From: Anaerolineales bacterium
GTDB lineage: Bacteria > Chloroflexota > Anaerolineae > Anaerolineales > JABWBV01
Direction: 5' to 3'
DNA: 64,000 nucleotides
Assembly (NCBI GenBank): GCA_020634875.1
Contig: JACKAX010000017.1
Location: 3,931 to 67,930 of the forward strand
Shown piece after piece: positions 43,370-52,714 of the stretch; positions within the stretch are counted from its first letter, which is position 1, and every line of letters starts with the position of its first letter. The notes under the pieces were generated by a model. The model made no database searches, was not told the origin of the DNA, and worked only from the letters and a program-made list of their open reading frames with translations. A program made the position numbers and the translations under genes.

Positions 43370-45196
43370 TTATTGGATACTCACAATTGGTAACCACACT
43401 TTAAAACATGTTCCCTGCCCTAATTTGCTTTCAACAAGAATTTGTCCTTGATGTTGTTGGACGATGTCATAGGTAATTGCGAGGCCTAGCCCGGTGCCAG
43501 TCTCTTTGGTGGTAAAGAAAGGTTCAAAAATGTTTTTTAGTACCTGAGGTGATATACCCGGCCCAGTGTCAGAAAACACTACCTCAACACGTCGGTGTTT
43601 ATTATCTATGTGCAATTCCACGGTAAGTGTGCCACTCTGGCTGTCGCGGTGCATTGCTTCAATGGCGTTGAGTGAAAGGTTAATGAACACCTGTTTGAGC
43701 CGGTCAGGAAAACCTGGGACAATGATCGTGCGGGTTTCTTCGGGGGCTTGCCAAATGATGTGATTCTGTTCCAGATGGGGGGTCATTAAAATCTGGGTCT
43801 CTCGAAGAATTTGAGTTAAGTCCACCCGCTGAACTGTGGCATTCGCTCGGGGCCGGTAGGTATCGCGGAGTTGTGCGATGAGATTGGCAATCCGGTTCGT
43901 TTCGGACATCGCAATTTCGATGAAATGTGCCACCGGGCTTTCTGGTTCCACTTCATCTAAAGCCAGAAAGAAGGTATTTTTGATTGTCTGGATGGGATTG
44001 TTAATTTCATGGGCAATGGAAGCCACCATACGACCTAGAGCAGTCAACTTGTCAGCTTGGACGAGTTGGGTGCGGGTTTGTTGTTCTTTTGAAAGAGATT
44101 CTGCCAAATCAGATAACAACTCTGCATTTCGCAAGGCCAACGCAGCGGATGCGGCTAGAGCTTCCAACCGACGGGGTGCTTTAGGCGAAAAGTAATGAGG
44201 CTTGTCATGAACCACATTTAAAAAGCCGATTAACTCGCTTTGGAAGAACATTGGCACCCCGATATATGTGCGGACCCACTCCCGCCCCTCGATCACTTGC
44301 CAATCGGGAAACGCCCTCGTGTCAGGAATGAAGACCGGCTTTTGATTGGCTTTCATCGTGTGGATGGTCGGCCAGTCAAGCGAAACGCGAATGGCATCGC
44401 TCGCAGCGCTACTGATCCCGCGTTCCATGTGCCGGGCAATGTACGCACTGTCCCCTTTGACCAACATAATGTTTGCCGAACGGTTAGGGACTACAAGGTT
44501 GATTTGTTCCAAGATATGGTCGAGAATATCGTTTAACTTTAAGGAACTGTTCAATACCATCGTTGCGCTGAGGAGGGCTTCGGCAAACTGGCGCTCTTCT
44601 TGTTCATCTTGATATACCTGCGCGTTTTGAATCGCTAATGCAGTGATCGTAGCTAACCGGGCGATAAGCATTTCATCTCGTTCTGAGAAAGCCGCACTCC
44701 GGTTGCTGGAGATGCTGATGGTACCAACTAAATCTCCTTTCCTTAGGATGGGAGCTGAAAGAAGGGCATAGATCTCCCGGTTGCTTGAGGTAATAAAGTT
44801 GGGATGTTTTTGAACGTCGGGCACATTAAGAAGTTTTTTGTTATGTCCTGCCAACCCGGCTATACCATCTCCCAATTTCATGGTCAACGTTACATCTCCC
44901 GTTTGGAAGGGTTCAAGTTGCTCTTGTTCACTGTTGAAAATATGGACAGCTACCTGTGACACATTGGGGATGATTTGGTATGCCGCCTGCTCGATCAGAT
45001 TGACAACTTCCTTCAGATCGAGGGTTTCGTTCAAGGCTTGGCTAATCGTCTCAAGCGCCTCATTTTCTTTAAGAAGACTTTCTAATTCCTGATTACGCGC
45101 TTGGTTCTCATCGTATAACCGTGCTTTGTTCAATACCTGAGACAAAACTTCAGGAGATATATCTGATTTTCGGTTTTGCATTGCCAATTCTGCCAT
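43370..45196 (-). CDS. Two-GAF sensor histidine kinase (NtrB/HisKA type)
   Basis: 608 residues from the ATG at 45196, which has AAAGGA eight bases upstream; an ATG nine bases earlier sits too close to that site. A short coiled coil is followed by GAF domains near 50-195 and 210-365, then HisKA with His in ASIAHEINNPIQTIKN (about 398) and an HATPase with SDTGPGISPQ and TGTGLGLAITYDIV. No membrane segment is present, so it senses a cytoplasmic ligand. The downstream regulator is its partner. It is divergent from an HD-GYP protein, suggesting linked control. Confidence 0.92.
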   Translation of the reverse strand: MAELAMQNRKSDISPEVLSQVLNKARLYDENQARNQELESLLKENEALETISQALNETLDLKEVVNLIEQAAYQIIPNVSQVAVHIFNSEQEQLEPFQTGDVTLTMKLGDGIAGLAGHNKKLLNVPDVQKHPNFITSSNREIYALLSAPILRKGDLVGTISISSNRSAAFSERDEMLIARLATITALAIQNAQVYQDEQEERQFAEALLSATMVLNSSLKLNDILDHILEQINLVVPNRSANIMLVKGDSAYIARHMERGISSAASDAIRVSLDWPTIHTMKANQKPVFIPDTRAFPDWQVIEGREWVRTYIGVPMFFQSELIGFLNVVHDKPHYFSPKAPRRLEALAASAALALRNAELLSDLAESLSKEQQTRTQLVQADKLTALGRMVASIAHEINNPIQTIKNTFFLALDEVEPESPVAHFIEIAMSETNRIANLIAQLRDTYRPRANATVQRVDLTQILRETQILMTPHLEQNHIIWQAPEETRTIIVPGFPDRLKQVFINLSLNAIEAMHRDSQSGTLTVELHIDNKHRRVEVVFSDTGPGISPQVLKNIFEPFFTTKETGTGLGLAITYDIVQQHQGQILVESKLGQGTCFKVWLPIVSIQ

Positions 45197-45361
45197 ATAG
45201 AGCATCCTTTTACAAAAAGCATCAACTTTTTACGTATGACAGGATTATACAAGATAAATTCCATCCCTTCCGTTACGGGAGAATAACGATTTTTTGTCCT
45301 TGTTTTTTCCAAATGCGTTTCTTTTCCCCCTTTTGTCCCAGAGGATTTAACTCACGCATGA

Positions 45362-46900
45362 ATGAAAAGCCTTAAAATAGAAACACGCATCAAGCCTATG
45401 TCAAATATGAAACTCATCCAATTACTGCAGGATTCGGAACATTTCACGAAGATGCTCCTCTCGATTATTGAGGAAGGCATTGTAGTTTGTGATCATAGTT
45501 TCCAAATTCAAACTTGGAATAAGTTTGTGGAAGAAATGACGGGGCTGAGTGCGGAACAACTTCACAATCAGTCGCTTTTCCAACTCTTTCCATCTTTTTC
45601 CGAACCACAAATACGCGAACTATTGAACAGAGGCATCTTGGGTGAGACGGTCTTGTTACCCGACTTCGCTTTGCATCAGCCAAGCGCAGGTGAATTCAGA
45701 TGGTATCGGGGTAAACTTTGTCCACATTTGGGTACACACGGAGAGAATTTAGGTGTTTTTCTTGTCCTAACCAACATTACTCAAGAGAAACGGGCCGAAG
45801 AAAATCAAAAAGCCCTTGAAGAAGCCTTTCAGGAGCAAAGAATGCTGGCAGAAGCCCTAGGGCGCATTATCTTTGCCAACACGATTTCTACTGATCTTTC
45901 TTCTTTATTGGAATTAATTTGTCAGGAATGCGCCTTTTTATTCAATGCAAAGACAGTACATGTTTGGTTGCTCAAATCCGATACCCTGGCCAAAATCGCT
46001 GGGTATGGGACACATTCTGATCAACAAGTGCAAACTCAAATCTCTCTGGGGGATCCGAACCATCCCGCGGCCCAAGTTATCCGCACTAGAAAGCCTTGTT
46101 TGCAAAACGGATATGATGCTCCTTCCCACAGGATCACGCCTGCCTCCTCCTTTTCCCAGATGGCCGTTCCTTTGATGAAAAGCCAGGAAGTTATCGGGAC
46201 CTTGATCATCGAGAATCGCCCTTCGTATGAATTCAGCACCTCCGATTTGGAAATTGCCTTGCAATTTGGTAGTTATGCTGCCATCGCCGTTGAAAGTGCC
46301 CGCTTGTATAATGGTATCATCAATGCCAACGAAAAACTGATACAAACTTACGATAGCACGCTTGCCGGATGGGCAAAAGCGCTCGAACTGCGTGACCGGG
46401 AAACTGAAGGGCACACACAGCATGTTACTAACGGTACTATCAAACTCGCCCGCGCATTTGGCATAGGGGACGATGAACTCGTCCACATCTACCGTGGTGC
46501 CCTATTGCATGATATCGGAAAAATGGGGATCCCCGATACTATCCTGAAAAAACCAGGCAACCTTAGCGAGGAAGAGTGGGTCATTATGCGTCAGCACCCG
46601 GTATATGCGTATGAATGGCTCAGCCCCATCGAATATTTACAGCCCGCCCTGGAAATTCCTTATTGCCATCACGAAAGATGGGATGGCACTGGCTACCCGC
46701 GCGGGCTGGCTGGAAAAGACATTCCCCTTTCCGCGCGGATCTTTTCTGTGATTGATGTCTGGGATGCCCTTTCTTTCGACCGTCCATACCGCAGGGCTTG
46801 GCCCCAAGCACATGTTCTCGAACATATTCGGAGTCAGGCGGGAAAGCATTTCGACCCCGAAATCGTTACCGAATTTCTCAAAATTCACGCTACTCTTTGA
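45362..46900 (+). CDS. PAS-GAF-HD-GYP phosphodiesterase
   Basis: 512 residues. A PAS domain (about 25-140) is followed by a GAF domain (about 165-320) and a C-terminal HD-GYP domain with EGHTQHV, LLHDIGKMGIP and HHERWDGTGYPRG. By family it should hydrolyse cyclic di-GMP. It closely resembles the C terminus of the 1747-residue protein at 8.9 kb, so the two HD-GYP modules are probably paralogous. The start could instead be the ATG at 45398; neither has a well-placed ribosome-binding site. Confidence 0.9.
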   Translation: MKSLKIETRIKPMSNMKLIQLLQDSEHFTKMLLSIIEEGIVVCDHSFQIQTWNKFVEEMTGLSAEQLHNQSLFQLFPSFSEPQIRELLNRGILGETVLLPDFALHQPSAGEFRWYRGKLCPHLGTHGENLGVFLVLTNITQEKRAEENQKALEEAFQEQRMLAEALGRIIFANTISTDLSSLLELICQECAFLFNAKTVHVWLLKSDTLAKIAGYGTHSDQQVQTQISLGDPNHPAAQVIRTRKPCLQNGYDAPSHRITPASSFSQMAVPLMKSQEVIGTLIIENRPSYEFSTSDLEIALQFGSYAAIAVESARLYNGIINANEKLIQTYDSTLAGWAKALELRDRETEGHTQHVTNGTIKLARAFGIGDDELVHIYRGALLHDIGKMGIPDTILKKPGNLSEEEWVIMRQHPVYAYEWLSPIEYLQPALEIPYCHHERWDGTGYPRGLAGKDIPLSARIFSVIDVWDALSFDRPYRRAWPQAHVLEHIRSQAGKHFDPEIVTEFLKIHATL

Positions 46901-46933
46901 GATTTCCACACGGGTCTGATGTAAAATTATCCC

Positions 46934-49900
46934 GTGCCCCCCTCTACCCTCATCCTCCAAAGCAAAATCACCCCGCCGCTTCTCCCCGCCCGCACCCTCG
47001 CGCGGGAACGCATCGCCGGACAACTCCTCGACGCCCTCAACCATCGCCTCACGATTCTGCAAGCGGGCGCGGGGTACGGCAAAAGTACCGCCCTCGCCAC
47101 CCTCGCCGCCCGTCATCGCCCCTTCGTCTGGTACCAGGTTTCACGGGATGACAACGACCTCGTCGTCTTCCTCCTCCATCTTTGTCACGCCACCCGCCTC
47201 GCTCTCCCGGACATCGCGGGTCTCCCCATCCCCGAACTCGAAGCCTGGGACGCCACCCGCGACCCCTTCCCCCAGCGCGCCGTGGTGTATCAATATCTCA
47301 ACGCCCTCAGCGGGCAAGACACCCCCACCCTCCTCGTCATAGATGACGCCCACCTCATCATCGAAAACGCCGAAATCGCCCACGTCCTCGACCAACTCAT
47401 CGCCCTCGCCCCACCCCATTTCCACATCCTGCTCTCCTCCCGCCTCTTCATCACCCTCCCCAACCTCTCCCGCTGGCGGATGCGCGGCGAAGTCCTCACC
47501 CTCGACCAATCCGTCCTCGCCTTCACCCAAGACGAAATCGCCGCCCTTTTCGAGCACCACTATCACTACGAACTCACCGAAGAAGAAGCGGGCATCCTCT
47601 ACAAAGCCACCGAAGGCTGGGCCATCACCCTCCAACTCATCTGGCAAAGTCTGCGGAGTGGCAGCCTCACTTCAATTTCCGAAGAACTCGCCCGGCAGGA
47701 CAAACCCCTCGAAAGCCTCTTTGAAATGTTGGCGCAAGATGTCCTCGCCCTGCAACCCGAAGATGTCCAACGGTTTCTCCGGGCCACCTCCGTCCTGCGC
47801 GAACTCACCCCCGACGCGTGCAACGCCCTCCTCAAAACGTCCACCAGCGCGGCCATGCTCGCCTACCTCCGCCGCCAGGAATTTTTCGTTGTTGACGTAG
47901 AAAACCCCGGCGACGAAACTCACACCCTCCGCTACCACTTCATTTTTCACCGTTTCCTCCGCCAACAATCCACCGAACCCGAACGCCGCGAATGGCACAC
48001 CCTCGCGGGGGATTATTTCCTCTCGCAGGATGATTTTGCTGCTGCACTTTATCATTTTCTCCGGGCCGAAAACCCTACTGCCTCCGCGCGCCTGCTCGTC
48101 ACCTACGGCAGCCAACTCCTTTCCACAGGACGCCTCGATACGCTCGCTTCCTACCTCGACGCGTTGCCCCCCGCCACCCTTTCCCAGTATCCCACCCTCC
48201 TCTTTTACCTCGGCGACCTCGCCCGCCTCCGCAGTCGTTTTCAAGAAGCCCTCGGTTGGTACCAGCAAGCCGAAAGCCTCTGGCGCGAAAATGGTCAACC
48301 CGATGGCGTGAGCCGCGCCTTGCGTGGGCAAGCCCGTGTCTACCTCGACACCGTCAACCCCAGCCGCGCGGAAGAACTGCTCCAACAATCCCTCCGCCTC
48401 AGCGATGGCACCGTTGACCGGGAAGCGCAAGCCCGCCTCCTCGAACTCCTCGCCGAAAACAAACTCAATGCAGGCAAACCCCTCGAAGCCGAACGCCTCC
48501 GCCAGCAAGCCCGTGCCCTCCTCCTCGAAGGCCCCTCCGACAACCAACTCCTCTACCGCGTCCTCCTCCGCACCGGACGCCTGACCGAAGCCATCGAAAA
48601 ACTCGAAATCCAGGCCGAAGTCGAACGCGAATCCCCTGTCCAAACTCCCCGCGCCCACCGCGAAACCCCGCTCCTCCTCTCCATCCTCTACGCTTTCCTC
48701 GGCATGTCCGAACCCGCGTACCGCACTGCTCTCGAAGGGACGCAGCGCGGCTTGTCACTCAGTTCGCCGTTCATTACCGCCGTGGGGTACATGCGGCAGG
48801 GGCACGGGCTGATGTTGTTGGGCGATGATCGGTATGACGAAGCGCGCGCGGCGTTCGAGAAAACGATCGAGTTAAGCAATCAGTTGGCGGTGCCCCGTTT
48901 GTGCGTGGAAGCGTATTGGGGTCTGTGTCGCGCGTATGGGTACAAAGGGGATCTGGCAAATGCCGAAGATGCCGCCCAGAAGGGGATCGAAATCGCCGCG
49001 CAAGCCGGGGACGAGTGGATGGTGTCCATCACATCGCTCGCGATGGGGAACAGTTTTCTGTTCGAGGCGCGGTACGAGACGGCAGAGACATGGCTCAACC
49101 GGGCGCGGCGGGGGTTTGAGGAGTGCAGCGATCCGTTTGGCGTGGTCGTCTCCCAATTGATGCTGTGTTTGGGCTGGCTCCGGCAGGGAGATACCGTCCG
49201 CGTGGCGCAAGTTTTCCCCGGCGTGTTGAAATCTTGCCAACAGCACGGATACGAATTTCTTTTTACCCGCCCTACCATCCTCGCCGTTTCCGATGCGCGG
49301 ATGCTGACCCCGCTCCTGGTGTTCGCCCGCAACAAGGGTTGGGAACTGCGCTATGTTGAAAAGTTGTTGCGCCAGCTTGGCCTGCCCGACATCACAATGC
49401 ACCCCGGCTACCAGGTGCGGATGCTGACGCTCGGCACGTTCCAAACCTGGTTGGGCGGGGCGCAAATCCCCAACAACGCCTGGCTCCGGGCGTCGGCGCG
49501 CCAGTTGTGGCAACTGCTCCTGACCTTTCACGAGGCCCCGCTCGACCGCGAACAGATTTTTGAACATCTCTGGCCTGGCACCGACCCCGAAGCCGCCCAA
49601 CGGAATTTCAAGGTTGCGCTGAATACGCTCTACAAAGTGCTGGAACCCAACCGCCCGCCCGGTGCCGACTCCGCCTTCATCCTGCGGGAAGGAACGGTCT
49701 ACGCCCTCCGTCCGGGCGCGGACCTCTGGCTGGACGCGCGGGAGTTCACCCAACAGGTGCGCGAGGCCGAAGCCCAGTTGCCCGATTACCCGAACCGCGC
49801 CATCCCGATCTTGGAACAAGCGCTGTCGCTATACCCGGGCGAGTACATCCCCGAGGCCCGGTACGAAACGTGGGCTGCGGCCAAGCGCGAGCAGTTGGCG

Positions 49901-50176
49901 GTCGTTTTCCTGCAAGCGGCGGACCGGCTGTGCGAACTATATTTGCGAATTGGTCGTTTTGAAGAGACGATTTCCCTCGCCCACCGCATTTTGGGCGAAG
50001 ACCCCTGTTGGGAACGTGCCTACCAACACTTGATGCAAGCCTACGTCCGGGTAGGCGATCACGGGCAGGCCGCGCGGACGTATCATCGCTGTGTGGAGAC
50101 GTTGGAGAAGGAGTTGGAAGTGCCGCCGTCCGCGGAGACGGAGCAGTTGTATAAGACGCTGACTGAAAGGACTTAG
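46934..50176 (+). CDS. MalT-like STAND ATPase regulator with C-terminal winged helix and BTAD
   Basis: 1080 residues from a GTG start (stops lie just upstream). The N terminus ILQSKITPP and Walker A AGAGYGKST with Walker B TLLVIDDAH are the MalT-type STAND ATPase (about 1-330). TPR-like repeats run from about 370 to 825. Where MalT has a LuxR helix-turn-helix, this protein has a winged helix (from about 829; LTLGTFQTWLGG, FEHLWPGTDPEAA) and a bacterial transcriptional activator domain (about 925-1075), as in SARP regulators. It probably binds a small inducer and activates transcription. The target is unknown; the lipoprotein and the PHA genes lie downstream. Wobble bases change from C-rich to G-rich near 48.73 kb. 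Confidence 0.92.
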   Translation: MPPSTLILQSKITPPLLPARTLARERIAGQLLDALNHRLTILQAGAGYGKSTALATLAARHRPFVWYQVSRDDNDLVVFLLHLCHATRLALPDIAGLPIPELEAWDATRDPFPQRAVVYQYLNALSGQDTPTLLVIDDAHLIIENAEIAHVLDQLIALAPPHFHILLSSRLFITLPNLSRWRMRGEVLTLDQSVLAFTQDEIAALFEHHYHYELTEEEAGILYKATEGWAITLQLIWQSLRSGSLTSISEELARQDKPLESLFEMLAQDVLALQPEDVQRFLRATSVLRELTPDACNALLKTSTSAAMLAYLRRQEFFVVDVENPGDETHTLRYHFIFHRFLRQQSTEPERREWHTLAGDYFLSQDDFAAALYHFLRAENPTASARLLVTYGSQLLSTGRLDTLASYLDALPPATLSQYPTLLFYLGDLARLRSRFQEALGWYQQAESLWRENGQPDGVSRALRGQARVYLDTVNPSRAEELLQQSLRLSDGTVDREAQARLLELLAENKLNAGKPLEAERLRQQARALLLEGPSDNQLLYRVLLRTGRLTEAIEKLEIQAEVERESPVQTPRAHRETPLLLSILYAFLGMSEPAYRTALEGTQRGLSLSSPFITAVGYMRQGHGLMLLGDDRYDEARAAFEKTIELSNQLAVPRLCVEAYWGLCRAYGYKGDLANAEDAAQKGIEIAAQAGDEWMVSITSLAMGNSFLFEARYETAETWLNRARRGFEECSDPFGVVVSQLMLCLGWLRQGDTVRVAQVFPGVLKSCQQHGYEFLFTRPTILAVSDARMLTPLLVFARNKGWELRYVEKLLRQLGLPDITMHPGYQVRMLTLGTFQTWLGGAQIPNNAWLRASARQLWQLLLTFHEAPLDREQIFEHLWPGTDPEAAQRNFKVALNTLYKVLEPNRPPGADSAFILREGTVYALRPGADLWLDAREFTQQVREAEAQLPDYPNRAIPILEQALSLYPGEYIPEARYETWAAAKREQLAVVFLQAADRLCELYLRIGRFEETISLAHRILGEDPCWERAYQHLMQAYVRVGDHGQAARTYHRCVETLEKELEVPPSAETEQLYKTLTERT

Positions 50177-50186
50177 GGTTGGGTAT

Positions 50187-51242
50187 ATGAAAAGGTTTGT
50201 TTTCTCACTTGTGATTTTCGTGATGTTGTTGTCGGGTTGTTCTGAGGCACAAACATCTGCCTCTGTTCAACCAACTTTAACAATTTCGTCACCAACCTTA
50301 ACCCTTACTCTAATACAAACATTATTGGAGACTTCAACCAAAACCCCAACAGACACGCCAAAGCCAACCGTATCCCCCACCCAAACGCCCAGACCCTCGA
50401 CAACATCAGCCCCAATTCCCCCTACGGTTCCAATTGCAACGCTGAATGCAAGAGCAACAATAGAAACACTTGAAGATTTATGCCTTGAATACAAGACTGA
50501 TTCCAACCGAGCTGTAGAAATATCACCGGATGGAGAGTGGGTTGCAATAGGCTGTGGCTATGACACTAATCAGGTTATGATAATAGAAAATCAAAAAGAC
50601 CTAAAGTGGGTATTAAACTTTGCAGATTTCTTAAATCCAGACCTTGCAGGAATATCGGGCAATTTTTCACCAATGGCTTGGAGTTCGGATGGTCGCTTCC
50701 TTTACTTCACGAAGTATTTAGGGTGGGACGGTGGCGGCAACCAGTGCTTTTCTGGGTTTGGAGTTTTTGGGTTGTTTCGATTACATCTAACTACAGGCAC
50801 ATTAGTAACACTTCTTCCAACAGATGATTTCTATGATCATAAAATCAGGTTTTCGCCTACTGTTGAATATTATGCTGTAGATTTAAATGGCGTAAGAATA
50901 ACGAACCTGGAAACAGATGAAGTTACCCAAATAGATGTTTCGGGGGTCATGGACATGCGATGGTCACCTGACGGGCGGTATTTAGCTTACTCTATAGCCA
51001 GTTGCGGGGATGAATTTGTCGAATCATCATCTATATTTGTTTGGGATTCGGTGACGGGTCAAACACAAGAATTATTTGCTTCCGAAGAAATGCGATTGTT
51101 GCCCAGTACCTGGATTGACGATTCGATCCTTCGGTTTGAAGGCGAGAAATGGCTTGAGAATAAATACCAATACACCATATTTGAGTATGATTTAACTCAG
51201 AACGGAATGATTTTCTCCGGCACAGTTACCCCACGCCCCTGA
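50187..51242 (+). CDS. Lipoprotein with Thr/Pro linker and beta-propeller domain
   Basis: 351 residues. The signal ends in LLSGC with Cys18 as lipidation site. Residues 25-90 are rich in Thr, Pro and Ser, a likely extracellular linker. From about 105 on, TolB/WD40-like blades appear (AVEISPDGEWVAIG, AWSSDGRFLYF, RWSPDGRYLAYS). It is anchored outside the cytoplasmic membrane, and its ligand is unknown. The gene is visibly more A/T-rich than its neighbours. It begins ten bases after the STAND regulator stop. Confidence 0.85.
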   Translation: MKRFVFSLVIFVMLLSGCSEAQTSASVQPTLTISSPTLTLTLIQTLLETSTKTPTDTPKPTVSPTQTPRPSTTSAPIPPTVPIATLNARATIETLEDLCLEYKTDSNRAVEISPDGEWVAIGCGYDTNQVMIIENQKDLKWVLNFADFLNPDLAGISGNFSPMAWSSDGRFLYFTKYLGWDGGGNQCFSGFGVFGLFRLHLTTGTLVTLLPTDDFYDHKIRFSPTVEYYAVDLNGVRITNLETDEVTQIDVSGVMDMRWSPDGRYLAYSIASCGDEFVESSSIFVWDSVTGQTQELFASEEMRLLPSTWIDDSILRFEGEKWLENKYQYTIFEYDLTQNGMIFSGTVTPRP

Positions 51243-51266
51243 AACAGTGATGTGAAATAATTCTGT

Positions 51267-52235
51267 ATGCGCGCCAAACAAAACCTCCCCTTTTTACCTT
51301 TTGAACGTCGCCTGACCATCAGTCTGATTACGGTGACCGCGCTCTTAACCTGCGTCCTTTATCTCGTCTTTACTTCCCACGCCCCTGAAACCGAACCCCT
51401 ATCCCGCACCATCCCCGCCCTCGAACAATTCGTCCTCGTCATGGCCGTGTATCCGATCAAGCTGGCTTACATCCTGCTGGCGTTTGGCGCAATGGTGCTT
51501 TTATGGAAAGAAACCACCCGCCCTCTGACCGCGTTGCGGTGGTCCATGATCTTTTTCCTGTTTGGCGAAGTGGCGTGCTGGTTCAACATCCTCTTCTTTT
51601 TTGAGGAGAATCTCGTGTTGGAATATATGCACAGTTGGGGGATGGTGATGTGCCTCGGCTTTTTGGTTTATGCGGTTTTGGAAGCGTTGGACAGCAACGT
51701 GTTTCACTTCAGCGCGCCAGACTCGAAATGCGCGTTGGCGGGCGTGTGCCACAAATGCGCCAAATTTACCGAAGCCCCGTGCGCGTTGGAACGGTTTTTC
51801 AAATGGACGCTTCCCATCGGTATCCTGCTGGCGTTTGTCCCACTCACCGCGCTGGTGGTTCCGATTTCGTACAACACGGAGATTTTCGGGTTCGCGAAAA
51901 ATCTCTCGCACGACGCGGTGGTGCAATGGTACGAACTGCGCTATGTCCCCTGGGCGAGTGTGGCCCTCATCGGAGCTGCCTGGCTGCTCACCCTTTGGCG
52001 CGGGCGGCGCGCTGACGTGCTCCGGGTTGCCAAGATTTTGATGGCGGCGGGCGCGGGACATCTCCTGTTTGCCTTCCTGCGCCTGGCCTTTTTTGCGTTC
52101 TACCGCGAGCATTTGGTCTGGCTTGTCTTTTGGGAAGAATTTACGGAATTGATCCTGGTGGGGAGTGTGTGGATTTCGTTGTGGGTGTTCAAACCCGGAT
52201 TTTTCTCGCGTTGGGCGAAAGTTCTGCCGATTTAG
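51267..52235 (+). CDS. Eight-helix membrane protein with a four-cysteine loop
   Basis: 322 residues, not recognised. About eight hydrophobic helices are seen (near 15-35, 53-78, 89-108, 120-142, 175-197, 220-243, 255-275 and 285-307). Between helices 4 and 5 lies a loop with four cysteines spaced CxxxxxCxxCxxxxxxxC (CALAGVCHKC then AKFTEAPC), which could hold a metal ion or a cluster. No c-type heme motif is present. The start has no clear ribosome-binding site. The gene is followed by a fold-back repeat. Confidence 0.75.
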   Translation: MRAKQNLPFLPFERRLTISLITVTALLTCVLYLVFTSHAPETEPLSRTIPALEQFVLVMAVYPIKLAYILLAFGAMVLLWKETTRPLTALRWSMIFFLFGEVACWFNILFFFEENLVLEYMHSWGMVMCLGFLVYAVLEALDSNVFHFSAPDSKCALAGVCHKCAKFTEAPCALERFFKWTLPIGILLAFVPLTALVVPISYNTEIFGFAKNLSHDAVVQWYELRYVPWASVALIGAAWLLTLWRGRRADVLRVAKILMAAGAGHLLFAFLRLAFFAFYREHLVWLVFWEEFTELILVGSVWISLWVFKPGFFSRWAKVLPI

Positions 52236-52280
52236 GTTAATTCGCAATAACGCCTAACCCACTTTTGGATTCGGTGGGAT

Positions 52281-52377
52281 GATGGTATGCAGAAAACACT
52301 GAAAACGCAGAAGGACACAGAAAAATTTATAAAATTCTGTTTCCATCTGTTCCCCTCTGTGCCATCTGTGTACCATC
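52281..52377. repeat. Fold-back repeat, ACACAGA/TCTGTGT family, copy 1
   Basis: Ends are GATGGTA and TACCATC. The left arm carries short purine-rich units (GCAGAAGGACACAGAAAAA), the right arm their complements (TTCTGTTTCCATCTGTTC, CTCTGTGCCATCTGTGTA). A second copy of the right arm is at 60836-60927. Confidence 0.8.
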
Positions 52378-52435
52378 CCCCCTCCTGTAACCCCTCTGTA
52401 CCGGCCTTCTGCTATCCTTGCAACGAGGCCGAAAA

Positions 52436-52639
52436 ATGACAGACACACCTGAAATCGACTCTTTTATCATCCGCATTGTCCACTCTCACCCCGAAGAAAC
52501 TTCCGCCCAACTGCGGGGCAGTATCCGGCACATTCAAACCAACGAAGAAAAAGCCTTCACCCACTGGCAGGAAGTGGAGCAGTTTATGAAACGCTTCATT
52601 CCCCTCGATGGCCCCCTCTTTCCTCCCGAGGAAGCCTGA
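52436..52639 (+). CDS. Small conserved-looking protein with an RGxIxHxQ motif
   Basis: 67 residues. The pattern SFIIRI, then LRGSIRHIQTNEEKAF and EVEQFMKRFI resembles a widespread small family in Cyanobacteria and Chloroflexota with no assigned function. The same pattern is at the N terminus of the phasin-like protein at 55121-55699 (WRGNIHHVQGDEEIPF). That link to the PHA locus is worth noting. The in-frame ATG at 52436 is preferred over an upstream one at 52418. No ribosome-binding site is clear. Confidence 0.7.
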   Translation: MTDTPEIDSFIIRIVHSHPEETSAQLRGSIRHIQTNEEKAFTHWQEVEQFMKRFIPLDGPLFPPEEA

Positions 52640-52714
52640 TCGCTCTCCCCTTCTCCTTTTCACCTTTTCTCCCCCTCACCTCCTCCCTCCACCCCCCACC
52701 CTCAAGGAGTTTCC

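Noticed and set aside
47672..49819. Two antisense frames over the STAND regulator (about 328 and 315 codons)
   Set aside because: Both are mirror images of the C-rich and G-rich codon stretches of the real gene and lack domains or plausible starts.
51724..51786. c-type cytochrome site in the membrane protein at 51.3 kb
   Set aside because: The cysteine loop reads CHKC rather than CxxCH, so covalent heme attachment is not supported.
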